DNA from: Isoetes taiwanensis
Lineage: Eukaryota > Streptophyta > Lycopodiopsida > Isoetales > Isoetaceae
Length of the DNA stretch: 64,000 bases
Direction of reading: 5' to 3'
Assembly: GCA_021234155.1 (NCBI GenBank)
Contig: JAJEKV010000158.1
Location: 1,047,820-1,111,819 of the forward strand
The notes beneath the pieces are model-generated. The model worked only from the letters and a program-made list of their open reading frames with translations. It ran no database searches and was not told the DNA's origin. Shown here in pieces: positions 11,018-20,839 of this stretch (within the stretch, counting starts at the first letter, position 1; each line of letters begins with the position of its first letter). The translations under genes were made by a program, and so were the position numbers.

Positions 11018-12826
11018 ATGGCGATGGAGACCTTGCGCATGCCGGTAGTGGACAATCATACAGCTCTTCATATTCATCATGCAATCTCTCCTAAGATCGT
11101 CGGAGCTTCTCACGCAGCAGGGATTCGAGCTTCCGAGGTATTTGATAAAGAGGGTTTAATTTCTGCGCATTTAGATCAGCTTCACGATGCTCAGGTTAAA
11201 GAAATGGTCCTTCATCCGCCTCGGCTAGACCCTCCATTGGCAGAAAGCCCTAGTCTGCCTCTAAAAGGGCTCAAACCTATTCTGTTGAAGGATATGAAGC
11301 TGGGAAAGTTCCACAGAAGCAAGGTTTTACATGGAACCCTATGTGTGAAGTCCGTCAACGTGGAATCTGTTGTGAGTAATGTGCTTGAAGATGAGACTGG
11401 ACTGGCTACCAAGATTGTCATTCTTCATGCTCTGCCTGTAAACTGCAGCATAGCTCAAGCCCAAAGGAGATTTCCTGCAGGATCTAAGGTTGCAATTAGG
11501 GAGCCATACTTGACAGAGCTTTCTGATGGCATGATTGGTATCCTTGTGGAGAAACATGCAGATATTGTTTTTCTTTGGGTTCCTGATATGTCAGATGAAG
11601 GAGAAGTTTCACCTCCAACTCCAAAAGGATCACCTCCAAAGGATCCTTCCAAACTTGTTCTTAATGGGTCCCAAACAAGTGGGGACAATTGTTTGAAGAA
11701 AAAATCTGATGAAGCAGATATTATCTGCAGTGGTAAGGGTTTAGATCAAAGGAAGGTACTGCAAGAAATAGATTTGGCACTATTAGAGCAAAAGGAACCT
11801 GTGGATAAGGCAGAGCATAATATTGATGCTGAGCGAAAACTGAATTTGAATGATGGAGATGAAGCTTTTGGAGTCAAGAGTGAAGCATTGCAGAGAAAAG
11901 ACTCTATTCGACAAGTTGAGAAAAATTCAGATGAAAATCAGGTGCTGCAGAGTCCTTCAAGAGGCAAGGATCCTGTTCATGCTGCTGAGGCAAAACTGAA
12001 ACTGAATGATGGAGATGAAGCTTTTGGAGCCAAAAATGATGCATTGCAGACCATGGACTCTGTTCAACAAAATGAGAAAAATTCGGATGAAAATCAGATG
12101 CTGCAGAGTCCTTCAAAAGGCAAGGATCCTGTTCATGCTGCTGAGGCAGAAAATGGGGCAACAGACTTTAATGGTGAGAAAAATTCACAAGAATTGGGAG
12201 TTTCTCATTCAACCAGTGAAGTTATGATTCAAACACATGGGAATTCTGAGGTAGAGCATCATACAGGTAGCAAGGGTTCTGTTGAGGCTGATGAAAAAAA
12301 GGAAGAGGGGCTTGTTGTTGTAGGTCAAAAAGTAGGAACTATTGCAGAGAGAAACCAAAGTGAGAAAAAAAGTTTAGCTAGTGCAAGTGAGCTGAGGAAG
12401 TATGGAAACCAGTTGTTTGCCAAAAATGATTTAGCAGCAGCTGTTCAAACATATGGCCTTGCTATTGCCAAGGCTATGGAAGAAGAAGAGGAAGAGGCAG
12501 GTAAGAATTGGTCACAAGATGAAGTGATGCTGAATTTCTCGAACCGGTCCGAAGTTTTTCTCATGCTGCACAGGTATGAAGAGGCCAGAGCAGATGCAGC
12601 TGCAGCTTTGGCCAGGCAGCAAGACCATTCCAAGAGTCTCTTCAGGATGGGCAGGGCCTTGTTGGGCTTGGGATTTCCAGAAAAGGCTTTGGATTACCTT
12701 CTGGCTGTTGAGAAACTCCATCCCCTGGACAGAGATCTTAAGGATACTCTCAAGCAATGCAGGTTCAGTATTCAGAATAGCAAACATGGTGATTCCAAAA
12801 GAAAAAAGACTAGAGACTTGTTGTAG
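11018..12826 (+). CDS. TPR co-chaperone-like protein with N-terminal conserved domain and internal 52-residue repeats
   Basis: Intact 602-codon single-exon gene. Residues about 1-190 form a conserved-looking domain (KPILLKDMKLGKFHRSKVL) that I cannot name. Residues about 190-450 are acidic and low complexity; within them about 274-377 is a tandem duplication of 52 residues (DNA period 156 bp) marked by LNDGDEAFG and SDENQ. Residues about 455-585 form three TPR motifs: LRKYGNQLF, LNFSNRSEVF, SKSLFRMGRAL. Aligned with Hsp90/Hsp70-binding TPRs (HOP type), carboxylate-clamp positions read Arg, Asn, Asn, Lys, Arg, nearly the canonical K-N-N-K-R. The C-terminus is basic (KRKKTR), possibly a nuclear signal. 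Binding of an EEVD chaperone tail is inference. No SET domain or membrane segment is seen. The start is the first in-frame ATG; MAMETLRM offers a second Met at residue 3. Confidence 0.9.
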   Translation: MAMETLRMPVVDNHTALHIHHAISPKIVGASHAAGIRASEVFDKEGLISAHLDQLHDAQVKEMVLHPPRLDPPLAESPSLPLKGLKPILLKDMKLGKFHRSKVLHGTLCVKSVNVESVVSNVLEDETGLATKIVILHALPVNCSIAQAQRRFPAGSKVAIREPYLTELSDGMIGILVEKHADIVFLWVPDMSDEGEVSPPTPKGSPPKDPSKLVLNGSQTSGDNCLKKKSDEADIICSGKGLDQRKVLQEIDLALLEQKEPVDKAEHNIDAERKLNLNDGDEAFGVKSEALQRKDSIRQVEKNSDENQVLQSPSRGKDPVHAAEAKLKLNDGDEAFGAKNDALQTMDSVQQNEKNSDENQMLQSPSKGKDPVHAAEAENGATDFNGEKNSQELGVSHSTSEVMIQTHGNSEVEHHTGSKGSVEADEKKEEGLVVVGQKVGTIAERNQSEKKSLASASELRKYGNQLFAKNDLAAAVQTYGLAIAKAMEEEEEEAGKNWSQDEVMLNFSNRSEVFLMLHRYEEARADAAAALARQQDHSKSLFRMGRALLGLGFPEKALDYLLAVEKLHPLDRDLKDTLKQCRFSIQNSKHGDSKRKKTRDLL

Positions 12827-12864
12827 ATATGTTACTTATGATCTCATTTCTGAAAGTTAATCAC

Positions 12865-12870
12865 AATAAA
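12865..12870 (+). terminator. Candidate polyadenylation signal AATAAA of the TPR gene
   Basis: A canonical AATAAA lies 39 bp after the stop codon, in AT-rich sequence. The position is short but plausible for a plant near-upstream element. Confidence 0.5.
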
Positions 12871-14331
12871 GTTGATCTTAAATCTGAATCAATGGGCTTC
12901 AGTTTTCAAGGGTGCCTCTTGAAAATGGCCTTTCTACCAGGATGATTAATAAAGTGTACCAGTTGAAACAATTTTTTCCAAATTTTCTAAAGCTTATCTT
13001 GGTGCAATTCAAATTTCCGAATTTTCTAAAGCTTATCTTGGTGCAATATTAACATAGCACGCCTTTAACTCTATAGCTGCAGTCCATAACTAGTTATGCC
13101 TCTCGTGACATTATTAACATAAGGCTTTTTTGGTACCCGTACGCCCTTTGGATCTTATTGTTCTATCCGGATGAATGGTTTGATTCGGTGCGACATGATG
13201 TAAGTTGTAACAAGTGGGATTGCGTGCATGTATTTCTTAATGAAGACCATATGGTACAGCACATTTTTGTCAGTCGATCCCCATGAATCGTTTGTTGTCG
13301 CCTTAACTTTAATTGAATGTATCAAATGCTACAACCTTTTACTTGTAATGACATGGAATGGCATTCTGTGTTGAGTTGGTGGGCCATGATGGTGACCCAA
13401 ATACTATATTGTTCCATGTGACACAATTAAGGTGGGCCCCTTATTTAATAACTACCATCGTGTTTGAACCAGCCTTAGGTAATTAGTAAAACTCTGTGTG
13501 CTTTTTCTTTTGATATGCTTCAACATGTCAACAGAGAAACATTCACTAAGTCCACAAAAATGCAGTGTATCACTAAGTCCACAAAAATGCCGTGTATTTT
13601 TCTGTGTCCAAACATGACAGCGTTTGATAAATAAGGCAATGGCAATTAAGGAACATGTAGAGCTCTGTATCTAACTTGTCCGAAGGGTTTGTTGACCTTT
13701 CCATTTTGGGTGTCACTAATAATTGGGATTGTGTGCATGTGCTTCTGTATTTAGGAAGATGACATGTGTTCAGATTTAGTAAGCAAGTACATTTGTAAAG
13801 TCTTCTTGTGCTGCTAGCCATTCTCATTCTTACAAGATCTAATGCATTATCATCTTTATCATTACTTTCATTGAAGAACAATGTGTCAAATGCAACAACC
13901 TTCATGAAGAAGGGTATGGTGCATAGATAATTTGCATGTGCCCATTATTTTCTATTGAAATCATACTATTGGTTGCTTAACATTTCGCTTGTAGGTGAAA
14001 AGCAAGTACAATGTGAGAAGTATGCGAATGAAAATATACATCAATAATAATTGAAACCCCGAATTTTTTCGAAGGACATTATTAATTGGATCACTAGTAT
14101 GCACATGGTAGATTTAATTTCTCTATTACAAGAGTGATATTGGTCAAACCCACTATTGTGAATTTCATTATTGGACCTCGAGTTGGTGTGTTTTAAGTAC
14201 CAGGTAAACGAAGGATATAGGTTTCTGCGCCCTGTAAAGTGGTGAGGCGACATTGAAGACTAGCGGTACCTCCGGCCACTTTAGGGCACAAAAACTGATG
14301 GTTGCCGATTTACCAAGTGCCTTGAACAATG
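12871..14331. repeat. Intergenic with several short and one diffuse duplication
   Basis: A 28-bp phrase AATTTTCTAAAGCTTATCTT plus GGTGCAAT is repeated at 12980 and 13020. CACTAAGTCCACAAAAATGC is repeated at 13542 and 13570; the copies differ as CAG versus CCG. More diffuse similarity links 13205-13330 with 13720-13900 (GGGATTG-GTGCATGT and GTCAAATGC-ACAACC). No coding domain is recognised. Confidence 0.5.
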
Positions 14332-14350
14332 CACTACAAGAGAAAAGGGG
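14332..14350 (+). mobile_element. Candidate CACTA-type terminus
   Basis: CACTACAAGAGAAAAGGGG matches the usual start of plant CACTA (En/Spm) terminal inverted repeats. It lies beyond the C-terminal end of the CACTA protein remnant at 16195 and could be the element's left end. No matching inverted partner was found on the right side and no 3-bp target duplication can be shown, so this is tentative. Confidence 0.3.
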
Positions 14351-14389
14351 TCTTAGAGTCAATTATAGCGTCAGAAGGATATTTTTGAT

Positions 14390-14935
14390 GTATTTTTGAT
14401 GAAAAGGCGCAGACTCATTAGTTCCATTCGCAACACTTATAGGGCACATCATCTTGAATTGAGGCCGAGGCGGATGGATTGGTGAGCCACGCCGGGGATG
14501 GCTCATCAATTTTTGCCAAATAATGGGATCATTGAGGATGAATCTCATACCCTTCAAAGTTGCCCGACATATGATCAAATGAGTCGCTATCTTTGAGTTG
14601 GTAGGTTCCGACCATTACATGTGACATTGAGCCCAAAGACATCTAATGCGAGTCTTTGGGATCATCTAGAGATGGAGGTTATGGACATGCGAAATCAACG
14701 TGTATCCTCGGCACACTTGAAATGTATATATACATTGATGTATACTTATGAGTCGAAAGTCATTCTTAGGTTCAAGCATGCGGTTTTCCCTAGTCCCGAC
14801 CCTTACCATTGAGGGTTTTTAACGGACTTTATAAGTTTGTCTAATTCTCCTCTGTGGGTCCCATAGGCCGATTGGCCTCGATTTTGATTATAAAAATCAT
14901 TCTCATTCTCATTCTCATTCTATATCTAACTAATT
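14390..14935 (+). mobile_element. LINE 3' end with (CATTCT)n tail
   Basis: The 5' part translates to a LINE C-terminal zinc-finger-like region (EDESHTLQSCPTYDQM), as in zf-RVT ends of plant LINEs. It is followed by a 3' UTR and the phrase GGTCCCATAGGCCGATTGGC, then CATTCTCATTCTCATTC. The same end, CCTATTGGTCTCCGTGGA plus an (ATTCT)n tail, occurs in inverse orientation at 43411 and 44812. This is a 5'-truncated non-LTR element whose tail is a short tandem repeat instead of poly(A). Stops interrupt the frame. Confidence 0.65.
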
Positions 14936-14939
14936 ACCT

Positions 14940-15710
14940 ATATGCGATTCTATGGATGTCTTGATATCATTTTAACCAATCTAATGCTATAACCGACTTA
15001 CAACCTCTAACATGATCTGATGCACTATGAGTCATAGGTGTTAGCATTAGGTTCAAGCATACATGTACTCTGACTCTAATTCTGAAGTTATGCCTGACTC
15101 TAGAGATGACGCTATATCATTTAAACAAATCTAACGCTATAGCTGACATTATAGCTAACACATGAGCTGATGCATTATGAGTCAAAAGTGCTAGCATTAG
15201 GTTCAAGCATGCATGTCATCTAACTCTAGTCCTGACCTTACCATTGATGCTACGTATGACTTTATATTGACCTCTAATTAACTTCTATACCATCAACTCA
15301 TATAATATGCACTCTAATTTTGATTATACCAATGACTCTATGTTTGATGCAATTATTGACTCTATATCTAACCCTATGTCTGACGCTACTATTAACTCTA
15401 GTCTTGACCTTACCATTGATGCTATGTATGACTTTATATTGACCTCTAATTCTGAGTCTATGGCTGACACTATTGTTAGTTCTAATTCTGACTCTACCAA
15501 TGACTCTATGTTTGATGCTATTATTGACTCTATGTCTAACCCTATGTCTGATGCTACCATTGACCCTTACAATAGTATGAACTCTACCACTCATGCTAAC
15601 ATGTGATTTAACTCTTGTTTGTACGCTATCTCTAATGCTTTCATTTGTCATTGACTCTATGTCTAACTCTATACCATCAACTCATATAATATGCACTCTA
15701 ACTAGTCATG
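14940..15710. repeat. Complex satellite built on GACTCTAATTCT-like hexamers
   Basis: Units of about 150 bp align at 14960-15090 and 15110-15240 (both contain GCATTAGGTTCAAGCATGCA or close variants). A second unit, with CCAATGACTCTATGTTTGATG, recurs at 15331 and 15505, about 174 bp apart. The phrase TTAGGTTCAAGCATGC also occurs at 14766 within the adjoining LINE 3' UTR, so the array seems to have grown from the LINE end. Ser/Asp-rich open frames across it come from the repeat and are not genes. Confidence 0.75.
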
Positions 15711-15839
15711 CACTTTGTTATTCTTTTTAAGCATTTTAATTAAATCCCATACGCAAAAATACCAAAAGAGACACTTGCCATCTATTCGAGGAACCCTTTG
15801 CCGCTACACTCATAATATAATTATTCGTTCTCTTAATTT

Positions 15840-15905
15840 TTCTCATAGGCCGATTGGCCTCAGTGGACGATAAAAAATTATTCTCATTCTCATTCTCATT
15901 TCTTT
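15840..15905 (+). mobile_element. Second copy of LINE terminus with (ATTCTC)n tail
   Basis: CATAGGCCGATTGGCCTC, GTGGACGATAAAAAATT and three ATTCTC units repeat the LINE terminus at 14862-14925, about 980 bp away. It lies at the far edge of the satellite, so the satellite is bounded by two copies of the same LINE end. Confidence 0.7.
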
Positions 15906-16194
15906 CTCAAAATCTTCATTTCATACCATCCTATATGGCTAGAACAAGATTGAGAGGGCTATGAATATACCATAAATTGTGCATTATCATATTCGTCTCA
16001 TATGATTCAAGGGTTCATAAATGTATAATACTAGCAATGTATCAAGAATAACTCAACACAATATTCTTCAACGACAATCAAAAATACTTTAAACAAATTG
16101 AGCTAATCTTTGGTAATATCATATAGCAAATCATGTTCAACCTCTTATCTTTCCACATCATCCAATTGCAAAAGGGGTCGCGATATATGTCTCT
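15906..16194. other. Short intergenic stretch, likely CACTA 3' region
   Basis: AT-rich, with no coding domain. It follows the stop codon of the CACTA protein remnant on the minus strand and probably belongs to that element. Confidence 0.35.
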
Positions 16195-16635
16195 CTAATT
16201 TCCTCTGTCATTCTCCTCATCAAAGTAGTCATCAAGCATATGATGTTCTGGGCTATGCATTGGAGACAACAGAAGGTCTTGGTGGTCCTCTAATTGTGAA
16301 CCATGCTCGTGATGAATGGTTTCTTCAACTGTGTCAATCAACTCCAATTCAAGAGGAAGTGGGCTATCAGATGATGATCCTTGAGTGTCACAATTAGAAT
16401 CATTGAGGATAGGCATGGCAATAACTCTCCAAGAAATTGGTTGTGAATTAACTACTATCAGCCATTTCTTATCCCTAGGATTATCATGGTAAAAAACTTG
16501 CTTCACCTGACTCGGAAATATAAAAGGCCCACCTAGATCCCTTAAGACATGTGAAGTGTCTGCCTCATAGAATTCGGAACGGTATGCTCGAATGGTTTGA
16601 TTTCTTCCTTAGGTCTGTGTTTTGAACCATTTGGC
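16195..16635 (-). pseudogene. CACTA transposon protein, C-terminal half of DUF4216-like domain
   Basis: Read on the minus strand from 16635: KWFKTQT, then GRNQTIRAYRSEFYEAD, then GPFIFPSQVKQVFYHDNPRD, then KKWLIVV. This is the second half of the DUF4216 region found in plant CACTA (En/Spm) proteins, where Q-V-F-Y followed by D-x-x-D-x-x-W is characteristic. An acidic tail follows to a stop at 16195. One in-frame stop occurs after KWFKTQT. The first half of the domain lies at 43163-43379, also on the minus strand; the two halves are separated by the nested insertions. Confidence 0.75.
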
Positions 16636-17118
16636 CTTTACCCTGCTCCGTGCAGCATGGTGGTCCCGTGAGCTTCCCCTGAAACAAGAGTCCAAGTACC
16701 CCCAAGCCCTATCCCCGCCGGGTGTCAGTGTGCACCCTGACGCACCTATGTAAGGCTCTACATTCCAAATAGCCTAGCCATCGGGCTCTCTTGTCCTTCC
16801 AACAAGCCCTCGAGTCGCTAGGGGCTCATACGCCACAGCCAGAAACCAAGCGGGAGCCGAAAGTGTCGCCTATGTTGGCCACCTTCCTGAAATAAACAAT
16901 GTGTCTATCGAGGGCCGCGATGCCGCAGGGGCATGAATCCCGCCTCCTGCAACAAGATCTGATATGGAACTGAGGGTTGACCCCGCGCCCGCCAAAAATG
17001 CCTTCGGACCTGCTCTAAGTCGTTCCAAGTCGCCAAAGACACCACCGGGCCCCACACCTCGACCCCATACGTAAGAATCGCTCCACCGGTGCCCCAACAA
17101 ATGTGACTGTGGCCTCTC
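16636..17118 (-). pseudogene. LINE C-terminal region (3' part)
   Basis: On the minus strand from 17118: SDSYVWGRGVGPGGVFGDLE and onward to AGPKAFLAGAG, matching the post-RT region of plant LINEs (a YGVEVWG-type block, then a D-L-E-x-x-x-x-x-FL block). It continues the RT fragment at 37262-37592 after removal of the gypsy element at 17119-37258. The 3' terminus near 16636 ends in GGGTAAA without a long poly(A). Several stops are present. Confidence 0.65.
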
Positions 17119-18505
17119 TGGGATGTGAGTTTTATTGTGATTATTCTAAGCTATAATAAATAATAAGAGGGTGACGGGCATAAGGGGTGATGTGGCAATG
17201 AACTAATGGAAGGAAGTTAGAATTAAAAAAAAAAAGGGGGGAAGGCAGAGGTCGAGAGTGATAAGAAGGGAGAGAAATAGTGTTTGAAGAAGCGATTTTG
17301 GAGGTAAGGATTAAACCCGAGTTCATCTTAAGAGCAAGAATAACTATGGGCGGGGTATCGAGAAACAAGTGCTCTTGTAATTTCGATTCTTTATGACTGC
17401 TCTAAACCATGAATTGATGGTTCTTATACAAACCAAGAGCCGAAATTTTCCTATTAAGCCAACTCCCAGACTGGTAGATCCCTCTGGATCATTTTCACCG
17501 TGTAAACGAAAGGAATCAGTGTCATCTTGTGCTAGAAAGGGAAATAGATGGGGCTTCATAATCCATGTCACAAGAAACCATGAATCAGAGGGTAAACAAG
17601 AAAGATCGTGCACAAATAGGTCTTCGAACACGATTTCAACATGCCTTGTGGGACACCGATTCTTCTATTTTCTCGATAACAACGGCCTTTATCCGCTAAG
17701 AATCAAATAAGAAGTAAACTTAGATTACGATTTCGATCTTCTTCCTCTCAGATATTAGGTCGGGCCGTCCAAATGGGTCGTGGTCGAGAACAGTTCATCC
17801 GGCCGTCATATTTTAGGGCATGAAACAGCTTTTAGTTAGGTCTGTTGTAATTTTATTGGGGTTAAGTATCAAATTAAATTGGAACATGTAAACATGTGTA
17901 GTTGTGGTTTATTGGTTAAGGTGTGTGTCTCTCATCAAAACGGCAAGGGTTCAATCCTTGGTTTGTGCAAGTAATTTTGCCAAATTATCTAGCTTTAATA
18001 TACGACACGGTCAACCATTTAATATAGGACCATTCGAATTTATATTAGATACCTTGATCCTCTCGAACGTAGTTAGATACTTTGCCAACTTAGGTTATTA
18101 GTCCATTATGATATTTTGCAAGATCAATTTGAATCTTAGTTAGACATTCAAGAAGGCTAAATTATTTGACCTTCTATCATGTTGCTAGCCTAGTTGCACC
18201 TTGGTCCGCCTTACAACTCTCCTGGGGAGAATAAAATGTAAAACCGAGGCCGCAGGAGTGTTAAGCACTCGGCATTAGTGAGTGGGCACTTGACGGCTTC
18301 GCTAGTCAGTGGACTCGACCGGGGTCACGCCGAAGTTGCTTCTGGGTGAAGGTCTTTTCCCGAGCTAGAGACCCGTAGCTTAGGGAGACCGCAACATATT
18401 ATTTGGGACTTGGGGACGACGTGTAGGTTCTCGCACCCGAGATCTTAGGCTTGGTGTGAAGTATTTCCTCGAATGTAAGCAAGTGTCGGGCGAAGGACCG
18501 TCACA
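17119..18505 (+). repeat. 5' LTR of outer gypsy element
   Basis: Begins TGGGATGTGAG (3' LTR: TGTGATGTGAG) and ends GACCGTCACA, four bases before the PBS. Homology to 35841-37258 runs over the whole length, with many small indels concentrated at CTG, CAG and CCG sites. A tRNA-like segment lies inside. Confidence 0.9.
17903..17966 (+). other. tRNA-like segment with pol III B box inside the LTR
   Basis: TATTGGTTAAGGTG resembles an internal A box, and GGTTCAATCC (17948-17957) fits the B-box consensus GGTTCRANYCY. Around it CAAGG-GTTCAAT-CCTTG makes a perfect five-pair T arm with a seven-base loop. The same segment is in the 3' LTR (36662-36724). It is not called a tRNA gene because the acceptor stem does not pair. 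Confidence 0.5.
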
Positions 18506-18509
18506 AAAT

Positions 18510-18521
18510 TGGTATCAGAGC
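18510..18521 (+). other. Primer binding site of outer gypsy element (tRNA-iMet type)
   Basis: TGGTATCAGAGC, identical to the plant consensus, four bases after the LTR end CA. It fixes the element's orientation as plus. Confidence 0.93.
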
Positions 18522-18597
18522 CAGTCACGGGTTGAACCTAGCTATTGTCTAAAAAAAAATCTAGTGGGAACTGAATTCAAAGTAATCCTTATTTACA

Positions 18598-20253
18598 ATG
18601 ACTTCACAGGATAAGCCAACACAAGTTGATCTTATGCAAGCATATTATGTCCAAGGTATAAGGGCCATTTCTTTTCCCAAATTGTAGCACCTTTTTACCA
18701 TGGAACCTGTGATAGAAATATACAAAATTGGTAACATGTTTGAACATAGTTGGAATATCTTATACTATGGTATGGGTAGGTGTAAACCAATTGAGTATAG
18801 TTGTTATTTCCTATCCCATAATTGGAGTTACATTGGAGGTAGGATTGCATCAATGACTCATGGGACAAAGTATCATGTAAAAAGAAAAAAAAAGGGGGGG
18901 TAGTTCTAGATTGTTTACCACCTAGCAGGGATAGAACTTGTGTTGTTTCTGCTTTGTGTTAGGGTCTTTATCCATTCCCTTTTGACAGTTAGTAAATTGT
19001 CACCCCCTTGAGTAACTCACAATATAACTGAAAAATTGGAACTTTTAACCTAGAATCTTCTTGTCACATATAAAATAGCAATTCTCTATTTTCCATCCGT
19101 ACAAATAGACAGTGTCAGTGTGGCTATAATTGTCTTATGTCAAGGTGTGTACACGCCACAAAATAATCATTAATTAAACCATTCCTACACAATTGTTACA
19201 CTCATAACAATTGCTTTCCAGCCAGGATGGAGGACCATGACATAATCGCTATTTTTCCTTGTGATTAATTTGGGATTAATGTTTGTATGTACATGAACTT
19301 GCAATTTTGGAATGTGAAATATATAATAATAAAAAAAATTGTGACCGATGTTTAATTAACATAAGTTGATTGCAATTAGCAGTAAGCACTGAAAACACAT
19401 AGGACATGCCTATGTGGACCTGACACAATCATAGCAGAGCGAAACGCCGACACGCAGACACTGGACACATATGTGGAACCCGTGGAACCCGCGGGAACCC
19501 TAAGTAGCATGGGTTATGATTGTGGGGGTCAATCCACCGGGGTAGCATATGGCTATGTTAAGAAACATGCTACTTCCCCTTCCAACTTGAGGAAACTCAA
19601 GGAATAGAGGCGTGTCTTACAAGTGTAGGACCCGATGTGGGCAACCGGTGGTTTTGCTAACTGTTAATGTCTAAATTCATTGTGATATTAGCCAATTAAC
19701 CTAGTTCATGATATGGTTGTTTAATGGATGTAAGACACTAAATTGAATGAATGGGCATAGATAATAAGTAAGGGATGTGGTGATTATGTCATGGCCTCTA
19801 TAATAATCATGGGAGCAAAACATGATAGAGATGCTTTTGAAAGTTCGGGATAGTTTGATGTCATTTCAAGACATTTAGAGAGCTCATTGAGTACAAACTT
19901 TTATGTATTCTCCGATGGAACCACTTCCTAGGGAACATCTATCCAAATCCTCATCATGCTGCTAATAATGCCAATCTGGGGAGGAGGATAATTTTGACAA
20001 AGATGAGGAAAACTTTAGAATCTTCTATGTTGCAAGCTTTCTTAAGCTTCCAAACCAAAGATAGAGAACCAACTTAATCGATCCGAATCGAACTAGTGCG
20101 TAAACAAATGCAAAACTTGCAAAATGCAAATCGAAAAATCAAGCGACAAGGGCAAAGACAAAGTCGGGGATCATTAATTTGCAAAGTTGCTTAAGGGGAA
20201 ATTTTCTTAATCCCCGATTGATTAAACAGGGAGATGTGGGAGGTCCACCACTA
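18598..20253 (+). pseudogene. 5' part of gag region, outer gypsy element
   Basis: The probable start MTSQDKPTQVDLMQAYY (18598) is followed by stops. Recognisable coding sequence returns at about 19970-20250 with a basic, Gln/Asn-rich stretch and the phrase MWEVHHY just before the inner insertion. The reading continues on the other side of the inner element (31259 onward) as EHLVGEATNEDLRCP. The middle (18690-19960) is AT-rich without recognisable domains. Confidence 0.55.
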
Positions 20254-20258
20254 TTGAG

Positions 20259-20822
20259 TGTTTGGGGTCCGGTTCGAACTCCTGGAAGACACCCCTCTGT
20301 GAGGACCCGTGGATCTAACAGGAGAGTCCGGGGACTATGTCACGCGGATTTGGTTGAAAGAGAAGAAAAGAAGAGAACAGAACAAATGAAAGAAAGATGA
20401 TAAGCTTCCTTGATATCAATGATGAAAATACATGAGCTCGCAATAGAGAGAAAACCGAAAAGGAGACAAGACTCAAAACTCATCTAAAAACTTATGAGCT
20501 AACTCTACTCATATATATAGTACAATGGCCTTGGGCCCAATATAGGCACTCGACCGATCTCTTGACTCGAAGGAGGCCCGATTTGGTGAATGTTGGCGGT
20601 GCCTCTTGAAGTGCCTAGAATCACGCCGACGACGCCGACGCCGGCGACGGGTCGTCACTTGTCTGAAGCGGGCTTGTTGACCGCCAAAGGCTTTGATCAA
20701 GTGGCCTGCTTAGTCTTCGGGAGGCTTGATGTCCAATCCGTGGTTGACCGAGGATCTTTGAGCTTGACCTCGTCTCGACGATGTGATGAATAGTCCCTGC
20801 ACTGTGAGGCACAGATTCAACA
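20259..20822 (-). repeat. 3' LTR of inner gypsy element
   Basis: Starts TGTTTGGGGTCC on the plus strand and ends TTCAACA. Homologous to 30686-31253. A roughly 190-bp AT-rich middle part (about 20375-20560) is nearly identical between LTRs, while the GC-rich parts differ by many small indels. Confidence 0.95.
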
Positions 20823-20836
20823 CTCCCCACCAAACC
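20823..20836 (-). other. Polypurine tract of inner gypsy element
   Basis: In element orientation GGTTTGGTGGGGAG directly abuts the 3' LTR, as expected for the plus-strand primer site. Confidence 0.8.
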
Positions 20837-20839
20837 AAA

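Noticed and set aside
15298-15651. Ser/Asp-rich and Val/Arg-rich proteins on both strands
   Set aside because: They arise from the hexamer-based satellite, which leaves several frames open at once.
17903-17966. A tRNA gene
   Set aside because: The B box and T arm are good, but no acceptor stem or proper anticodon arm can be formed, and the segment is inside an LTR repeated at 36662.
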